From: Pseudogymnoascus destructans
Lineage: Eukaryota; Ascomycota; Leotiomycetes; Thelebolales; Thelebolaceae
Assembly: GCF_001641265.1 (NCBI RefSeq)
Contig: NW_020167524.1
Coordinates: 62,001 to 126,000, forward strand
Direction: 5' to 3'
DNA: 64,000 nucleotides
Position numbers and translations under genes: made by a program. A model generated the notes under the pieces. That model had not been told where the DNA came from, made no database searches, and saw only the letters and a list, made by a program, of their open reading frames with translations. How positions within the stretch are numbered: the stretch's first letter is position 1; every line of letters begins with the position of its first letter. Positions 32,952 to 43,393 of the stretch are shown here, piece after piece.

Positions 32952-33364
32952 AAAGGCGGTTTCGCAAGTTGCAATACTGGTCTGGTGATTGATAGCTGCT
33001 TGATCCAATAATTTATATATTCTCGAGGATCCGGAATATGGGTTTCTCCGAAAGCGTGCCAAGATATATGTCAACCCCCTGATTGTCGTCACCAAAATAT
33101 ACATACATCCAGATATTGTTCTTTATAGAAAGAACTATAAACTTTCATTGTGGAACATTGAAGCACAATCATTGAGGGGAGAGGATAGTATGATCATAAT
33201 CACTAAATTCACTGCTTCGTTGCGCCCACTGCGTGGCGTTCATGTAAGCATCAGGCTATTCAAGTCAGGGCATATTACTACGTTTACTGAGATTATTGCA
33301 CATTGAAATCACAATCATCAAGGGAAGGAGAGTATGATAATTATTGAATTGACTGCCTGACCCA
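32952..33364. promoter_or_regulatory. SLS1 upstream region
   Basis: About 0.4 kb between SLS1 and the minisatellite. Two related copies of a segment ATTGAAGCACAATCATTGAG / ATTGAAATCACAATCATCAA (near 33157 and 33303), each followed by GGGGAG/GGAAGG and ATAGTATGA or GAGTATGATA, suggest a diverged ~146-bp duplication. Confidence 0.45.
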
Positions 33365-34085
33365 TGGGTATATAATTGCCGTTGCGCCGCGCAGAAACCG
33401 AGAGCGCCACCGACCGAATGTAGAATCCACCCCATGCGCCGTGAAGAAGTCGAGAGCACCACTGATCAAATGTATAATACAACGCACGTGCTGTGATGAA
33501 GTCGAGAGAGGTCGCATGTGCCTCGAAGAAGTCGAAAGCATCAAATGTGGAACCCATCGCAGGTGCTGTGAAGAAGATGAGAGCACCACTGCTCAAATGT
33601 ATAATACAACGGCCATGCTGTGAAGAAGTCCAGAGCGATCGCATGTGCCGTGAATAAACCGAGAGTGCCGCCGATGATGCAGAAACCACCGCGCGTGCTG
33701 TGAAGAAAGTCGAGAGCGATCGCATATGCCATGAATGAATCGAGAGTGCCGCCGATGGAATGCAGACACCATTGCACGTGCCATAAATCAAGAGTGCGCT
33801 TGCTGTGAAGAAACCAGGGTATCAACCGAATGCAGAAACCATCGCATGTGCTTGGAGAAGTTGACAGCGCCGTGAAGAAGTCAAGACCGCCAAAGACCAA
33901 ATGAGAATGCGTGCTGTGGATAAGTCGAGAGAGTCATCGCCGAATGAGAAAGCGTGCCGTGAAATATTCGAGAGAGACATCGATAAAATGAGGAATATAC
34001 CGCGCGCACTTTGAAGAAGCCAAGAGTGCCACCGGCCGAGTGAGAATGCGTGCCGTGAACAAGTCGAGAGAAAAAAGTGTCCTGG
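33365..34085. repeat. Diverged minisatellite, about 50-60 bp units
   Basis: More than a dozen imperfect units cover about 720 bp. The recurring core is GTGCTGTGAAGAAGTCGAGA followed by GCGCCRCCGATCGAATGCAG, with spacing of roughly 50-60 bp and many substitutions and small indels. It directly abuts the 3' end of the Spp1-like gene. Open frames on both strands through the array arise from the repeat and are not considered genes. Confidence 0.85.
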
Positions 34086-34086
34086 A

Positions 34087-37000
34087 TCAGGCTGTGGCGT
34101 ACTCACTATGAAACTTCTTCAGGAGTTTCTTCAAGATGATGTTCTTGTCTCCCTTCAGAGTTTTCCAGCTGCGCAAGAACTCCGCAGCATTCTCCTCCGT
34201 CATCTCGGCAGCTCTGTCCTGGGCGTATTGATTGCGCTCGCGCTCGATGGCGAGGCGCAGTTGGACGCGCTCAACCATCTCGGCGAGCTCGTCGTTCTCC
34301 TTCTCCAGGTCTTCGGCCAACCAGATGAGGTTGTACCTCGGCTCGTCCTCGGCGATCGATAGCCACCCGGAGTGGCAGCCAGTCCCCACGCAAATCCCCT
34401 TGTAGAACCCTGGGTCGACGTCGACATGAAAGTCGGGGTTGGTGTGCTCTCCAATCACACCCGACTTCCATGCCGCGTCTCCCTCGGGGGTTGCCATGAA
34501 CTCGTCGATCCATCCGTCGGAGACGGACAGACGCGGATCGAACCCGCAGATCGTCCGAGCAGCGCCCTTGCCCGATTTGCCCTTGGCGCGCTTCGGGGCG
34601 CTCTCAACGATCTGGTTCTCCTCCGCGTACTTCTTCGCCGTCTCGTCGGAGTACTTGGCGAGCATGGCAACCAGCTTTTGGCGGTTCTCGTAGTGCACCA
34701 TGGAGGCTGTGAGCCTCGCGATGTTTTTGTGGCATCTGTCTCGAAGATTGGTATCCAACGAGAACATCCCCTCCTCATTGTGGGGGGGACCAGTTGCCAC
34801 AAAACCATCGCGAAGCTCACCGCCACCATGGTGAGCCCCGAGACCCGCGCGAGTTGGCTGGTCGCCAGCCGTCTTGAAGGCGCCAAGCGGCGTCTGCCCC
34901 ATGAAGGAGCGCAACTGGGAAGCCAGAAGACGGTCGATTCCGCCAACGGTTCTCGCCCAGAACTCGTTGCGGTGCTCCAAGCTGCAATACTTGGAGGCGA
35001 GCGTCTTTGGGACCTCATCGTCCCCCACAGTCTCACGAGTTGTGTGGGGACGGTTGCACCCCTCCAGGCGGCAGACGCGCTTGTAGGTCGTCGCACCCGG
35101 GCAGTCATCGCAGATGAACTTGGCCACGCCGTCTGTGTCAGCGCACTCCAGCGTGACACATGAGACGTGGAACCAATTCTCACATCCGCCTTCGCATGCA
35201 ATCATCTTTGTGCCATGTCGGACCTGCTTGCACACGCAGTAATCAGCCTTGCCCTTCTGCTTTTTGGCTTGGGATGACATGGTTTTTGCTTTTTTTGAAG
35301 GAGGTTGATCGGCGATCTCGGAACCGAGTGATGAAGGTTGCTGTGCAACGGACTTGGAGTTGTCCTTGGACGAAGATTGTTTGCGAGCGTTCTTTGAATT
35401 TTTCTTGGGCGAAGACTGCTGTGAGCCGAACTTGGACTTGACCTTGAACGAAGGTTGTTTGTTGGCGATCTTTGGATCGCTCTTTGAAGAAGTTTGATGT
35501 GTTCCGGTTGTAGGATTGCGCTTGGACGATGATGGTTCGTGAGCGTTATTAGAGTTGTCCTTGGTGGAAGAAGATTGCTGTTCACTGGTCTTGGACTTGG
35601 CCTTGGACGATGATTGGCCGTGGGCGTTCTTTGGGTCGTTCTTGAACGAGGAAGGTTTCTCTGTATCAATCTTGGAGTTGTTGTCCTTGAACGATGACTG
35701 CTCGTGGGCGTCGTTGGAATTGTTCTGTGGGACAGAAGAATAACTGCCTAAGATGTTGGCTCTCGGCTCTTGAAATCCTTGGCTTGGATTGGTTCTGGTG
35801 GGCGGAGAACGCGGTTGCTGGAAAAGGAGCTCGGGATCGATCTGGAGATCAGACGAATAACTGCCTAAGATGCTGGCTCCCGGTGCTTGAAATCCTTGGG
35901 TTGGATTGGTTCTGCTGGGAGGAGGTGGTTGCTGTGCACCGATCTGGGATGCACCGATCTGGGAATTGTAATGGGGAGGAGAAGAATAACCGCCTTGATA
36001 AAAGACACTACCTCTGGGTGCTTGAAATCCTTGGGCTGGATTGGTTCTGCTGGGAGGAGGTGGTTGCTGTGCACCGATCTGGGATGCACCGATCTGGGAA
36101 TTGTAATGGGGAGGAGAAGAATAACCGCCTTGATAAAAGACACTACCTCTGGGTGCTTGAAATCCTTGGGCTGGATTGTTTCCGCCGGGAGAAGAAGGTG
36201 GTTGGTGTGCACCGGTGTTTGAATTGTCCGTGGACGATGATGGTCCTGGGGCGCTGCTTGACTTGTTCTTGGGGGCAGCGGGGTGCTTGTTATGGACGGT
36301 GCCTAGGTGCGCAGGGTATGATGTGTAGTTTGAACTATCCCTGTGACCAGAGTATAGATTGTTAAAGACGACGCCACGGTTCGATGGGTCCGAAGTATAG
36401 GCTTGATTGTGTGCACCTGGATTGAACAAAGGTTGCTGTGGAAGGGTCCTTGACTTGACCTTGGAGGACGACGTCGATGATTGTTTGTGGGCGTTGTCGG
36501 AATCTTCGTCAGAAGGGTCAGAATAACTGCCTTTAAATCTGTTGGGTCGGGCAATGTTCCGAAGAATGACCCGTCGATTGTTGTTCTGACGATTGTTGTC
36601 CCAGCGATTGTTTCGGCGACGAAGAAGAGAGCGAGGTTGTTTTCTGGAGGTCTGGTTCGAATTGGTTCCGCCAGAAGAAGGAGGCGAATGTTGTTGTTTG
36701 CGCTTGCGTTTCTTGTTCGACTTGTTTGCGCTTGACGGATTACCAGGTGGTGGAGGTGGTGGAGGTGGGGGGTGACCCTGAGGTGGGTCGGGGCCAGGTA
36801 CAGTTTGACCACGAGCAAATAGCTTATCCCTCAGCTTCTGCTCGGCTTTCCTCCGAGTAGCATGGGTTGTTTTACGGGTTGATGCCGACTCGTGAGCGTC
36901 GCCGAGAACGTCCTTGTACACCCAGCTGTCGGCAGCGTTGAAACACTTTTTCCAATCGTCGTGGTCGACTCCGTCGGGGCGCGGAAAAGCTTCTTTCTGT

Positions 37001-37167
37001 TGGTACTTCTCGGCTTTGGTATCTTTGATGGCGAGTTGGCGCTGGAAGCTTTCTTCGGTGTAGTGGAAACCCAACTTAGACTTGAACTTGAAATCGGCGA
37101 AGGAAGGTGGGGGATTGAAGGTGTCGGGGGGGTCGGGGGCGCTAGAGTCTGAATCGAAGCTAGACAT
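34087..37167 (-). CDS. PHD-finger protein, Spp1/COMPASS-like
   Basis: A single-exon frame of 1026 residues from ATG 37167 (MSSFDSDSSAPD). A PHD finger at about residues 640-690 (YCVCKQVRHGTKMIACEGGC, then WFHVSC and ICDDCPG) is followed by a second Cys/His cluster (CRLEGCNRPH, SKYCSLEH) and FWARTVGGIDRLLASQLRSF. This order matches Spp1, the H3K4me-reading subunit of the Set1/COMPASS methyltransferase. A coiled coil (LAEDLEKENDELAEMVERVQ) lies near the C terminus. The N-terminal 600 residues are far longer than in usual Spp1: low complexity, rich in Ser, Pro, Asn and Gln, with a 45-residue tandem repeat. An alternative is a fungus-specific PHD protein that shares the Spp1 core. The gene is bounded downstream by a minisatellite. 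Confidence 0.78.
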   Translation of the reverse strand: MSSFDSDSSAPDPPDTFNPPPSFADFKFKSKLGFHYTEESFQRQLAIKDTKAEKYQQKEAFPRPDGVDHDDWKKCFNAADSWVYKDVLGDAHESASTRKTTHATRRKAEQKLRDKLFARGQTVPGPDPPQGHPPPPPPPPPGNPSSANKSNKKRKRKQQHSPPSSGGTNSNQTSRKQPRSLLRRRNNRWDNNRQNNNRRVILRNIARPNRFKGSYSDPSDEDSDNAHKQSSTSSSKVKSRTLPQQPLFNPGAHNQAYTSDPSNRGVVFNNLYSGHRDSSNYTSYPAHLGTVHNKHPAAPKNKSSSAPGPSSSTDNSNTGAHQPPSSPGGNNPAQGFQAPRGSVFYQGGYSSPPHYNSQIGASQIGAQQPPPPSRTNPAQGFQAPRGSVFYQGGYSSPPHYNSQIGASQIGAQQPPPPSRTNPTQGFQAPGASILGSYSSDLQIDPELLFQQPRSPPTRTNPSQGFQEPRANILGSYSSVPQNNSNDAHEQSSFKDNNSKIDTEKPSSFKNDPKNAHGQSSSKAKSKTSEQQSSSTKDNSNNAHEPSSSKRNPTTGTHQTSSKSDPKIANKQPSFKVKSKFGSQQSSPKKNSKNARKQSSSKDNSKSVAQQPSSLGSEIADQPPSKKAKTMSSQAKKQKGKADYCVCKQVRHGTKMIACEGGCENWFHVSCVTLECADTDGVAKFICDDCPGATTYKRVCRLEGCNRPHTTRETVGDDEVPKTLASKYCSLEHRNEFWARTVGGIDRLLASQLRSFMGQTPLGAFKTAGDQPTRAGLGAHHGGGELRDGFVATGPPHNEEGMFSLDTNLRDRCHKNIARLTASMVHYENRQKLVAMLAKYSDETAKKYAEENQIVESAPKRAKGKSGKGAARTICGFDPRLSVSDGWIDEFMATPEGDAAWKSGVIGEHTNPDFHVDVDPGFYKGICVGTGCHSGWLSIAEDEPRYNLIWLAEDLEKENDELAEMVERVQLRLAIERERNQYAQDRAAEMTEENAAEFLRSWKTLKGDKNIILKKLLKKFHSEYATA
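35886..36170 (-). repeat. 135-bp in-frame tandem repeat in the PHD gene
   Basis: The segment starting CTTGAAATCCTTGGG occurs at 35886, 36021 and 36156, an exact 135-bp period. Copies 1 and 2 are nearly identical over the whole unit. The unit encodes 45 residues including FYQGGYSSPPHYNSQIGASQ. Shorter degenerate relatives continue to about 35740. Confidence 0.95.
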
Positions 37168-38737
37168 GGTTCGGGGCGGAAAATGATTTATCCGATGTGC
37201 ACTACCACAGGTCAGCGACACCAGAACGCAGTGGGATTGGGGCGCTTAATCTACAGAAAGTACGCTAAGATTGTCACATACCTTATCGAAGCAAAGATGG
37301 TTCAGGTCGTGATTGCATTCAACTGGAGAAAGCCACAAAGCACAAAGGATGATTCAACAAAAGGTCAAAATAATTTTCTATGAAGGGGCGAACTGTGTGC
37401 GCCTTATAGGCGACGTTAGCGCCGTATGCTCCTAGGCGCTAGTCCTAAGTCCTGATTTCTATAGTTCCTACAACTTAAATTTAGGGAATTAGGTTTAGCG
37501 CCATAGCATTGCCGCGATGACGCTAACAATTTACTATAGCACGCTAGTCCTTTCTTTATAGCACGTGACCCTTTTCCTATAGCACGCTAGGAGGTCACGT
37601 TTCTTAATGAACCACGTGGGTATAGGAAGCATAGCATCACGGATTATTCTACGCCCCAGGATGGTGCAGTGTGTTTTCTCTCTTTGTTGGGAGCTTCTTT
37701 GGCTGGTTACAGGGTGTACGGGAGTGCATGGGAAACCCCCGAAATGCCATGCGTGAGCCGCCGTAAGCGACCTGGCATCACGCTAGTCCCCTGCTCCCCT
37801 CATCCCTGTACAGTGACGTGCAGGATAGCCGCCTGCCAAGTGATCAGCCCTTGCAGATATCTGCAAAAAACAAGCTACGGTATATTACTTTTATAGTCTA
37901 GTTGGACGTCAGTCGTAGTGTAGGAAACAATGCTTTTTCTAGTATCTATTTCCTAGGATGTACTGCTGAATGTACGATTTGGGTGTAGGAGTTGACCAGA
38001 TGGAGCATGGCGATAACATTAATATGTGCACAAGATATTTATATTCCTATGAATTTACCGCTGAGTATAAGACTTGAGTCTGACATGACCATGCGTAGTA
38101 TGGATTGTACTTGTGGGCATTCTAGATGCGAGTATTGTAGAATGACCGTTTAAGAAGGTAGTTAGCATTAAGAGGCATAGTTGACGATTGTGGCAAAGCC
38201 GCCAAGTAGAACGGGCCAGGGGGAGTGAGGGAGAGGATGGTGTACGTTTGAGTACAGGCGAACTTGGGGTCTCAAATCGCTCACTGTCAAATCGCTCACT
38301 GTTATGCCGTGACAGCGCATCAGATGGTTGTGAAGTCATTGTAGTAGTATATGGCATCTAATTAATCATTGATTGAGGTTATTCAAACCCCTTGTTTCAC
38401 ATTTTAAGCCTCAATACTGGCCGTATACAGCTCGTATTGAGTACTGAATACATACTGGATCCGTATCAGAATCAGCAATACGCACTGACTCAATATTGCC
38501 GTATATACGGACTCGTATACGGCTCGTATACAACCCGTATCGCTAATACTATTTAATACACTGCGCTGAGTCTCAGAGCCTTAGGCGTTGTAATCATGCT
38601 AATTCGCTATCAAGACTATAGAGATAATCGTCCCAAACATCCCTCTGATATACACATACTTCTCACTATACTAACACAGACCCCCAGCCCCTGGTTCCCC
38701 ACCAAATACACTCATACACAACACCAACCAGTGTCAT
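37168..38737. other. Intergenic with repeated motifs
   Basis: About 1.57 kb without a supported gene. Bases 37500-37600 contain three TATAGCACG copies (two within TATAGCACGCTAG, one with a CACGTGACC box). Bases 38400-38560 are dense in CGTAT/ATACG words. A 100-codon minus frame (38055-38357) has a small internal duplication (SERFDSERFE) but no other support. Confidence 0.5.
38408..38545. repeat. CGTAT-rich palindromic tract
   Basis: At least nine CGTAT or ATACG words occur in about 140 bp, including the perfect 12-bp palindrome CCGTATATACGG at 38499-38510 and twin CTCGTATAC copies just after it. Such motif density is typical of transposon subterminal regions, but I see no terminal repeats or transposase here. 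Confidence 0.6.
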
Positions 38738-40241
38738 CTACGAGTCGGTGTAATCAGTCGAGCCACTCGTCTTCGCAGGGTTCGCCGCTGAGGTCTGACT
38801 AGTCGCCTCTTTCTTCTCGCCCGAGGACGTGCTCGCAGCCGCTGCGGTTGTGCTACTATCCCACCGTTAGGTTCTGCCAGAAAGAGACGCATCAGGCAGT
38901 GCAGTCACTCACGAGGACTTCTTCTCTCCCTCTGCCGCCGGCTTCTTATCGTCCGTTTCGATCTTCTTGTCCTTCATCGACGCAGCTGCTGCGTCGTCTG
39001 CCTTGGGCTTCTCCTCGGCGTTGGGCTTCTCCTCGGTCTTTGTCTTCTCCTCGGTCTTTGTCTTCTCCTCGGTCTTTGGCTTCTCCGTTTCCTTTTTGGC
39101 AGTCTCTGTATCCTTTCTGGCTTTCTCCGCATCGGCTTCTTGTTCCTTCTTGCGATAATCCGCGTCGTCCATAGGCTCCATTCCCATGTTGCCGAGGAGG
39201 ATCTTCGTTTCGGGGCAGTAATCGAAGATCTGGCGCCTGCGAGTCGCATTGCCCCAGACCACAGGATCCTGGAGCTTACCCGAGCCACGGATGTGGTATC
39301 CCAGCGGCCTCTCAACGTAAAGGGACTCGACGCTGAAGTAGATCTCCTCCTGGGCTGGAGCGGCGTTCTTCAGGCGCTCGCACACCCAGGTATCCTCCCA
39401 TTGGCGATGTCCTGGTTCGCGGGACTCTTTCTTGAGGACTTCAATGATGGGGGGGATGTGGCGGAGGGAGAGCCCGCCGTTGCCGCCGGGGACATCTCCG
39501 TTCCACGGCGCGCCGGTCCAGTCGTAGCCCTTTGCCACCCAGTCATCTATGTTCTGTTCGGAGGCGGAGCAGATAATGGAGTCGGTCTGGAAGAAGAGGG
39601 CCCATTCCGCCGGGGCGAGGAATTCGGAGTAGAATGTGACATTTGTGAGTGTCTGAGAGATGCTCTCAGACGAGTCTACGGGGTAGTATGAAGGTAGTTC
39701 TTGAAGCTGGAGCTTCTTCGATGCGATGTGTTGCTTCAGCGAGTGCGACTTGTGCACCACTGCGAAGGCTTCTTGGGACCCAACCAGCTTGACGACCCAG
39801 GCGGGGGGGAGGGTTGCGACGAAGTGGGAGAGGAGCGCGGGGAGCACGTTGGTGGGACGCGTCTCGATGATCAACGCAATGCGACTGGGGTCGAGTGCCG
39901 GTGTTGCTGCTGCTTGGCCGGTGTGTGATGTCTCGGGGATCTTGGGCATATGCTCGGTGTCGTATTCGGACCCGGTGTATAGAGGCTCTACATTTGGCCC
40001 CAATGGCTCCTTTGCTTTTTGTTCTTTTTCGCCTTTACTGAGAGAACCAGATCGGAACACCCCCGACGCCGAGGGTAAGTTGTCGCCGCCGTAGGCGAAA
40101 AGCGCAATCGCAGCTCTGAATGTACTTGTTAGCCAAAGAATTGCGAAATCGCGGCATCAGGAGAATGTCGTGGACGTACACGAAAATGAAAATGAAGAAG
40201 GCGCTGCGCTGCACCCTCTTACTGTGCCATATTGGGTTCAT
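38738..40241 (-). CDS. DUF5672 membrane-anchored putative glycosyltransferase
   Basis: Three exons (40241-40180, 40115-38913, 38855-38738) give 460 residues. The first intron splits an N-terminal transmembrane anchor, SAFFIFIFV joined to AAIALFAYG, so the protein is a type II Golgi/ER-type membrane protein. The core (about residues 70-320) is the DUF5672 family: ALFFQTDSIICSASEQNIDD, GYDWTGAPW, GNGGLSLRH. This layout, with an acidic pair and a GNGGxSLR motif, recalls nucleotide-sugar transferases; the enzymatic role is inference. The C terminus is a Lys/Glu-rich low-complexity tail with TEEKTK iterations, then a Ser/Thr/Ala end reached through a third exon (GTGAGT donor). If that intron is retained the protein ends 39 residues earlier. 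Confidence 0.85.
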
Positions 40242-41176
40242 TCGAACAACGAGGCTCTCTGAGAGAACCGTCACCGAGGGGTGGTGTTCGTGATGGCCAA
40301 CTCGTGGCGATTATTAACAGCGTAGCTTATCCCCTAGCTGTTCGCATTGAGTCCTGGGGTATTCGTGGGGAGTGAGGCTGGGCCAGTTGACAGACAGATG
40401 TGGCTGTTGGTACGGGGAAAGAAGCCTGGCCGCAAAGGCTAAATATTTGGCGTAGGAGCCAAGCCAAGCGCCAGGCGGCGTAGCACCAAAAAGGGGGCGA
40501 TAAGATTAAGCGGCGAAATCGTGAATAAGGGATCAACTAGAGTATGAATCTCGGCACAATTACTTGTTTAAAAAACATGTTAAAAATCAAATCAAATGAG
40601 AAACCCTTCAGGGTATTTACTTGGATTTTCTGACCATTTTTACAATATAAACTCACGGAGATCTCTCATGATTCTCTTCTCGTAGACGCTATTCAAGGTA
40701 TGGCCAGCAATTAAGCATCTCATCTCAGGCACTTGATCCACAAGAATGCACGTGCGACAAGCACGTGCACCAAGCCAGGTATATCTACCATATATACCAG
40801 CAAATTTAAGACGCAGCAACATATAAACATAAGGTGTGTATATATATATATTACGCCTTTTCTCTTCCTAAAGACCATGATTATCCATTGCCCTGAGTAT
40901 CAGTAATCCGTACTGCTTCCGTACGTAGACAATTATCAACTCCCTCGGGTAGATGGGAACGAACGGAACCCTCTGATAAGACCCTATCGATAACGAGGGT
41001 TTCGGCAAAGAAAAGGGACGACGCCGAGTCACCGTGACTATTCTCCGAGGTCTCCAGATCATCCAGAGAATGAGATATGCGACCCGGCAACATCTATATA
41101 TACCATCCTGAATAGACTCGAGCTTGAACCATCCAAGGCCGGATAGGACAGGCAGCTCCCTCGCCACGGCCCTGCA
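40242..41176. promoter_or_regulatory. Divergent promoter region
   Basis: About 0.93 kb between the divergent DUF5672 and pantothenate kinase genes. An AT-rich stretch with (TA)n lies at 40836-40852, and CACGTGC sequences lie near 40749 and 40762. No gene is recognised. Confidence 0.45.
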
Positions 41177-42652
41177 ATGTCGCCGATTCCGTCCCATCCC
41201 GCATCCCCCGCAGTGCTCAAGACCCTTGGCAATGGAGGAGAATACGAACACCACGAGCACCGGCGGACACGCACGAACACGGCCGAGATAGATAATACCA
41301 TCAGCCATCCGGGCTCAGTGAAGATCAATGTCGAGGGCGCCTTTATTGTCGACAGGGACTCGACATCGCCGAATCGGTCCGGTGTCGATGGGGCGAATCA
41401 TGAGACGACCGATATTAGGCTGCCAAACCACACAGCTGTTGTGAGCCATATTGCTGTAGATGTAAGATATCCCCCAGAGTGTGTATCAAGACCGAGTTCT
41501 GACTGTGTGGCAGATTGGAGGATCTCTAGCGAAACTCGTATACTTCTCACGCGAACCGCCACCAGCGAAGCCCGGCGGACGGCTGAACTTCATGAGCTTC
41601 GAAACCGACAGGATTGATGACTGTATAAAGTTCATGAAACAGCTCAAACTCAAGCAGCAAGCACTGAATGGCTCGAAGCCAGGCGAACTATGCTTAATGG
41701 CGACGGGTGGGGGCGCATTCAAGTTCTACGACAAGATAAAGGAGGCGCTGGGGGTTGATATTGTGCGAGAGGATGAGATGGAATGCCTGATTATCGGTTA
41801 GTACTCTCCTTTCCGAATCTATGACATACTTCTAATGCGATAATTACAGGTCTCGATTTCTTCATCACCGAAATCCCTCGCGAGGTCTTCACTTATAGCG
41901 AAACCGACCCAATGCAATTCGCCGAAGCACGAGCCGACATATACCCATATCTGCTTGTTAATATTGGTTCGGGTGTGTCTATGATCAAGGTTTCGGGTCC
42001 GAAGGAGTTCCAGCGAGTCGGCGGTACGTCGCTGGGTGGGGGAACTCTATGGGGTCTCTTATCGTTACTCACCGGTGCAAGAACGTTCGACGACATGCTT
42101 GGAATGGCCGAGCGTGGGGACAACACGAAAGTTGACATGTTAGTCGGTGACATTTATGGCGCAGACTACGGCAAGATAGGGCTGAAGTCAACGACGATTG
42201 CGAGCAGCTTTGGTAAAGTGTTCCGCATGAAGAGAGAGGCGGAGATGGAGGCAGAAGACACCGGTGGCTTTCACGACGGCGTTGACCGCGATATTTCTCC
42301 CATAATAGAAGCTCCATCACCACCAGCGCCGCCGGATGAACCGAAGGACGCGCCCTTTGACGGGGCCGATGTGTCACGATCATTGCTGTACGCGATTTCC
42401 AACAACATTGGCCAGATCGCCTACCTGCAATCGGAGAAACACAAGCTTGAACACATATATTTTGGAGGAAGTTTCATCAGAGGCCACAGGCAAACTATGA
42501 ACACACTGAGCTACGCCATCAAGTTTTGGAGTCAGGGCCAGAAGAAGGCGTATTTCCTGCGACACGAGGGCTACCTGGGATCTGTTGGCGCGTTCCTGAA
42601 GAGACAGCCAAAGAACTGGGGTCGGAGAGGTAGTTTTGATGATGGTATTTGA
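41177..42652 (+). CDS. CAB1: Pantothenate kinase, eukaryotic type II
   Basis: This enzyme phosphorylates pantothenate with ATP, the committed step of coenzyme A synthesis. Exons 41177-41461, 41514-41796 and 41850-42652 give 456 residues. Motifs: the ATP-binding region DIGGSLAKLVYFS spans the first splice; MATGGGAFKFYDKI; YLLVNIGSGVSMIKV; GGTSLGGGTLWGLLSLLTG; and near the C terminus LEHIYFGGSFIRGH and LGSVGAFL. An acidic, Pro-rich insert (SPIIEAPSPPAPPDEPKD) sits near residue 340, and an N-terminal extension of about 95 residues precedes the kinase fold, as in other filamentous fungi. Start ATG 41177 is the first in frame. Confidence 0.96.
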
Positions 42653-43393
42653 GGGCCGTTCAGGAGTGTAGAGGCAGCGAGAGACGCTGGAGGCATGGAT
42701 GAGCAAGGACACCAGGAAGACTCATCGGTTCTCTTGTATGTCATGCTTTATGGAAGCGGATAATGCATAGGGGTTTTGGGGCGCTTGGGAGCATTTATAC
42801 ATTGTAGACAACTCAACGGGACGCAATCATTTTAGAAGCATTGCAACAGTCTACGAACCAGCGGAGGCCATTTGATGCAATTCTGAGTGGTGGACAAGTT
42901 CATCAGATAGAGCCCATTGAAATTTGGATTGTACAGTACTTTACATATGCGCAGAAAAACATCTGACTACAATATATCACATCGATTGAAACACAATAAA
43001 TCCAACGGTTTAGTTACAAGTAGCATCCTTTATGGTTTATCAGGGGCAATAAATTATGTGACCCCAAAGCAGCGGAGATTCTCTAGATCGTACCAAGCTT
43101 TTTGACAAAAGCTTGTCAAGTTTGGGGGTGTGTCGTCATTAACCACTGACCCCGCATGAGAACTTACAGCTGCTTAAACCTGGTCGGCACACTTCCAGGA
43201 ATCGATTGAATCTTTATAAGTCGTCAGCTTGCCCACTAATCATCCCCTCACGGATCTGTCTCTTTCAATTCTATCATCTCTAAAAGCGAAGTTATCATCT
43301 TGCATTCTTACTCTCATATTTCACAAAAGCAACTCTCAATTGATCCAACAACTCTTAATCGAAGCCCATAGTTTACTTCCTCAAACCTTCACA
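42653..43393. other. Intergenic, nothing recognised
   Basis: About 740 bp with the 3' region of pantothenate kinase and the pyrimidine-rich leader of DUG3. An inverted repeat ACCAAGCTTTTTGACAAAAGCTTG is near 43090. No gene is supported. Confidence 0.5.

Noticed and set aside
31929..33104. Separate Aim23/mitochondrial IF3-like gene
   Set aside because: The exon continues in phase through two well-formed introns into the KH-like and SLS domains, so it is the N-terminal part of SLS1.
33318..33900. Open frames with repeated peptides through the minisatellite
   Set aside because: The peptide repeats follow from the DNA repeat and appear in several frames and both strands.
35694..36365. 223-codon plus-strand frame with repeats
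   Set aside because: Antisense reflection of the 135-bp repeat in the PHD gene.
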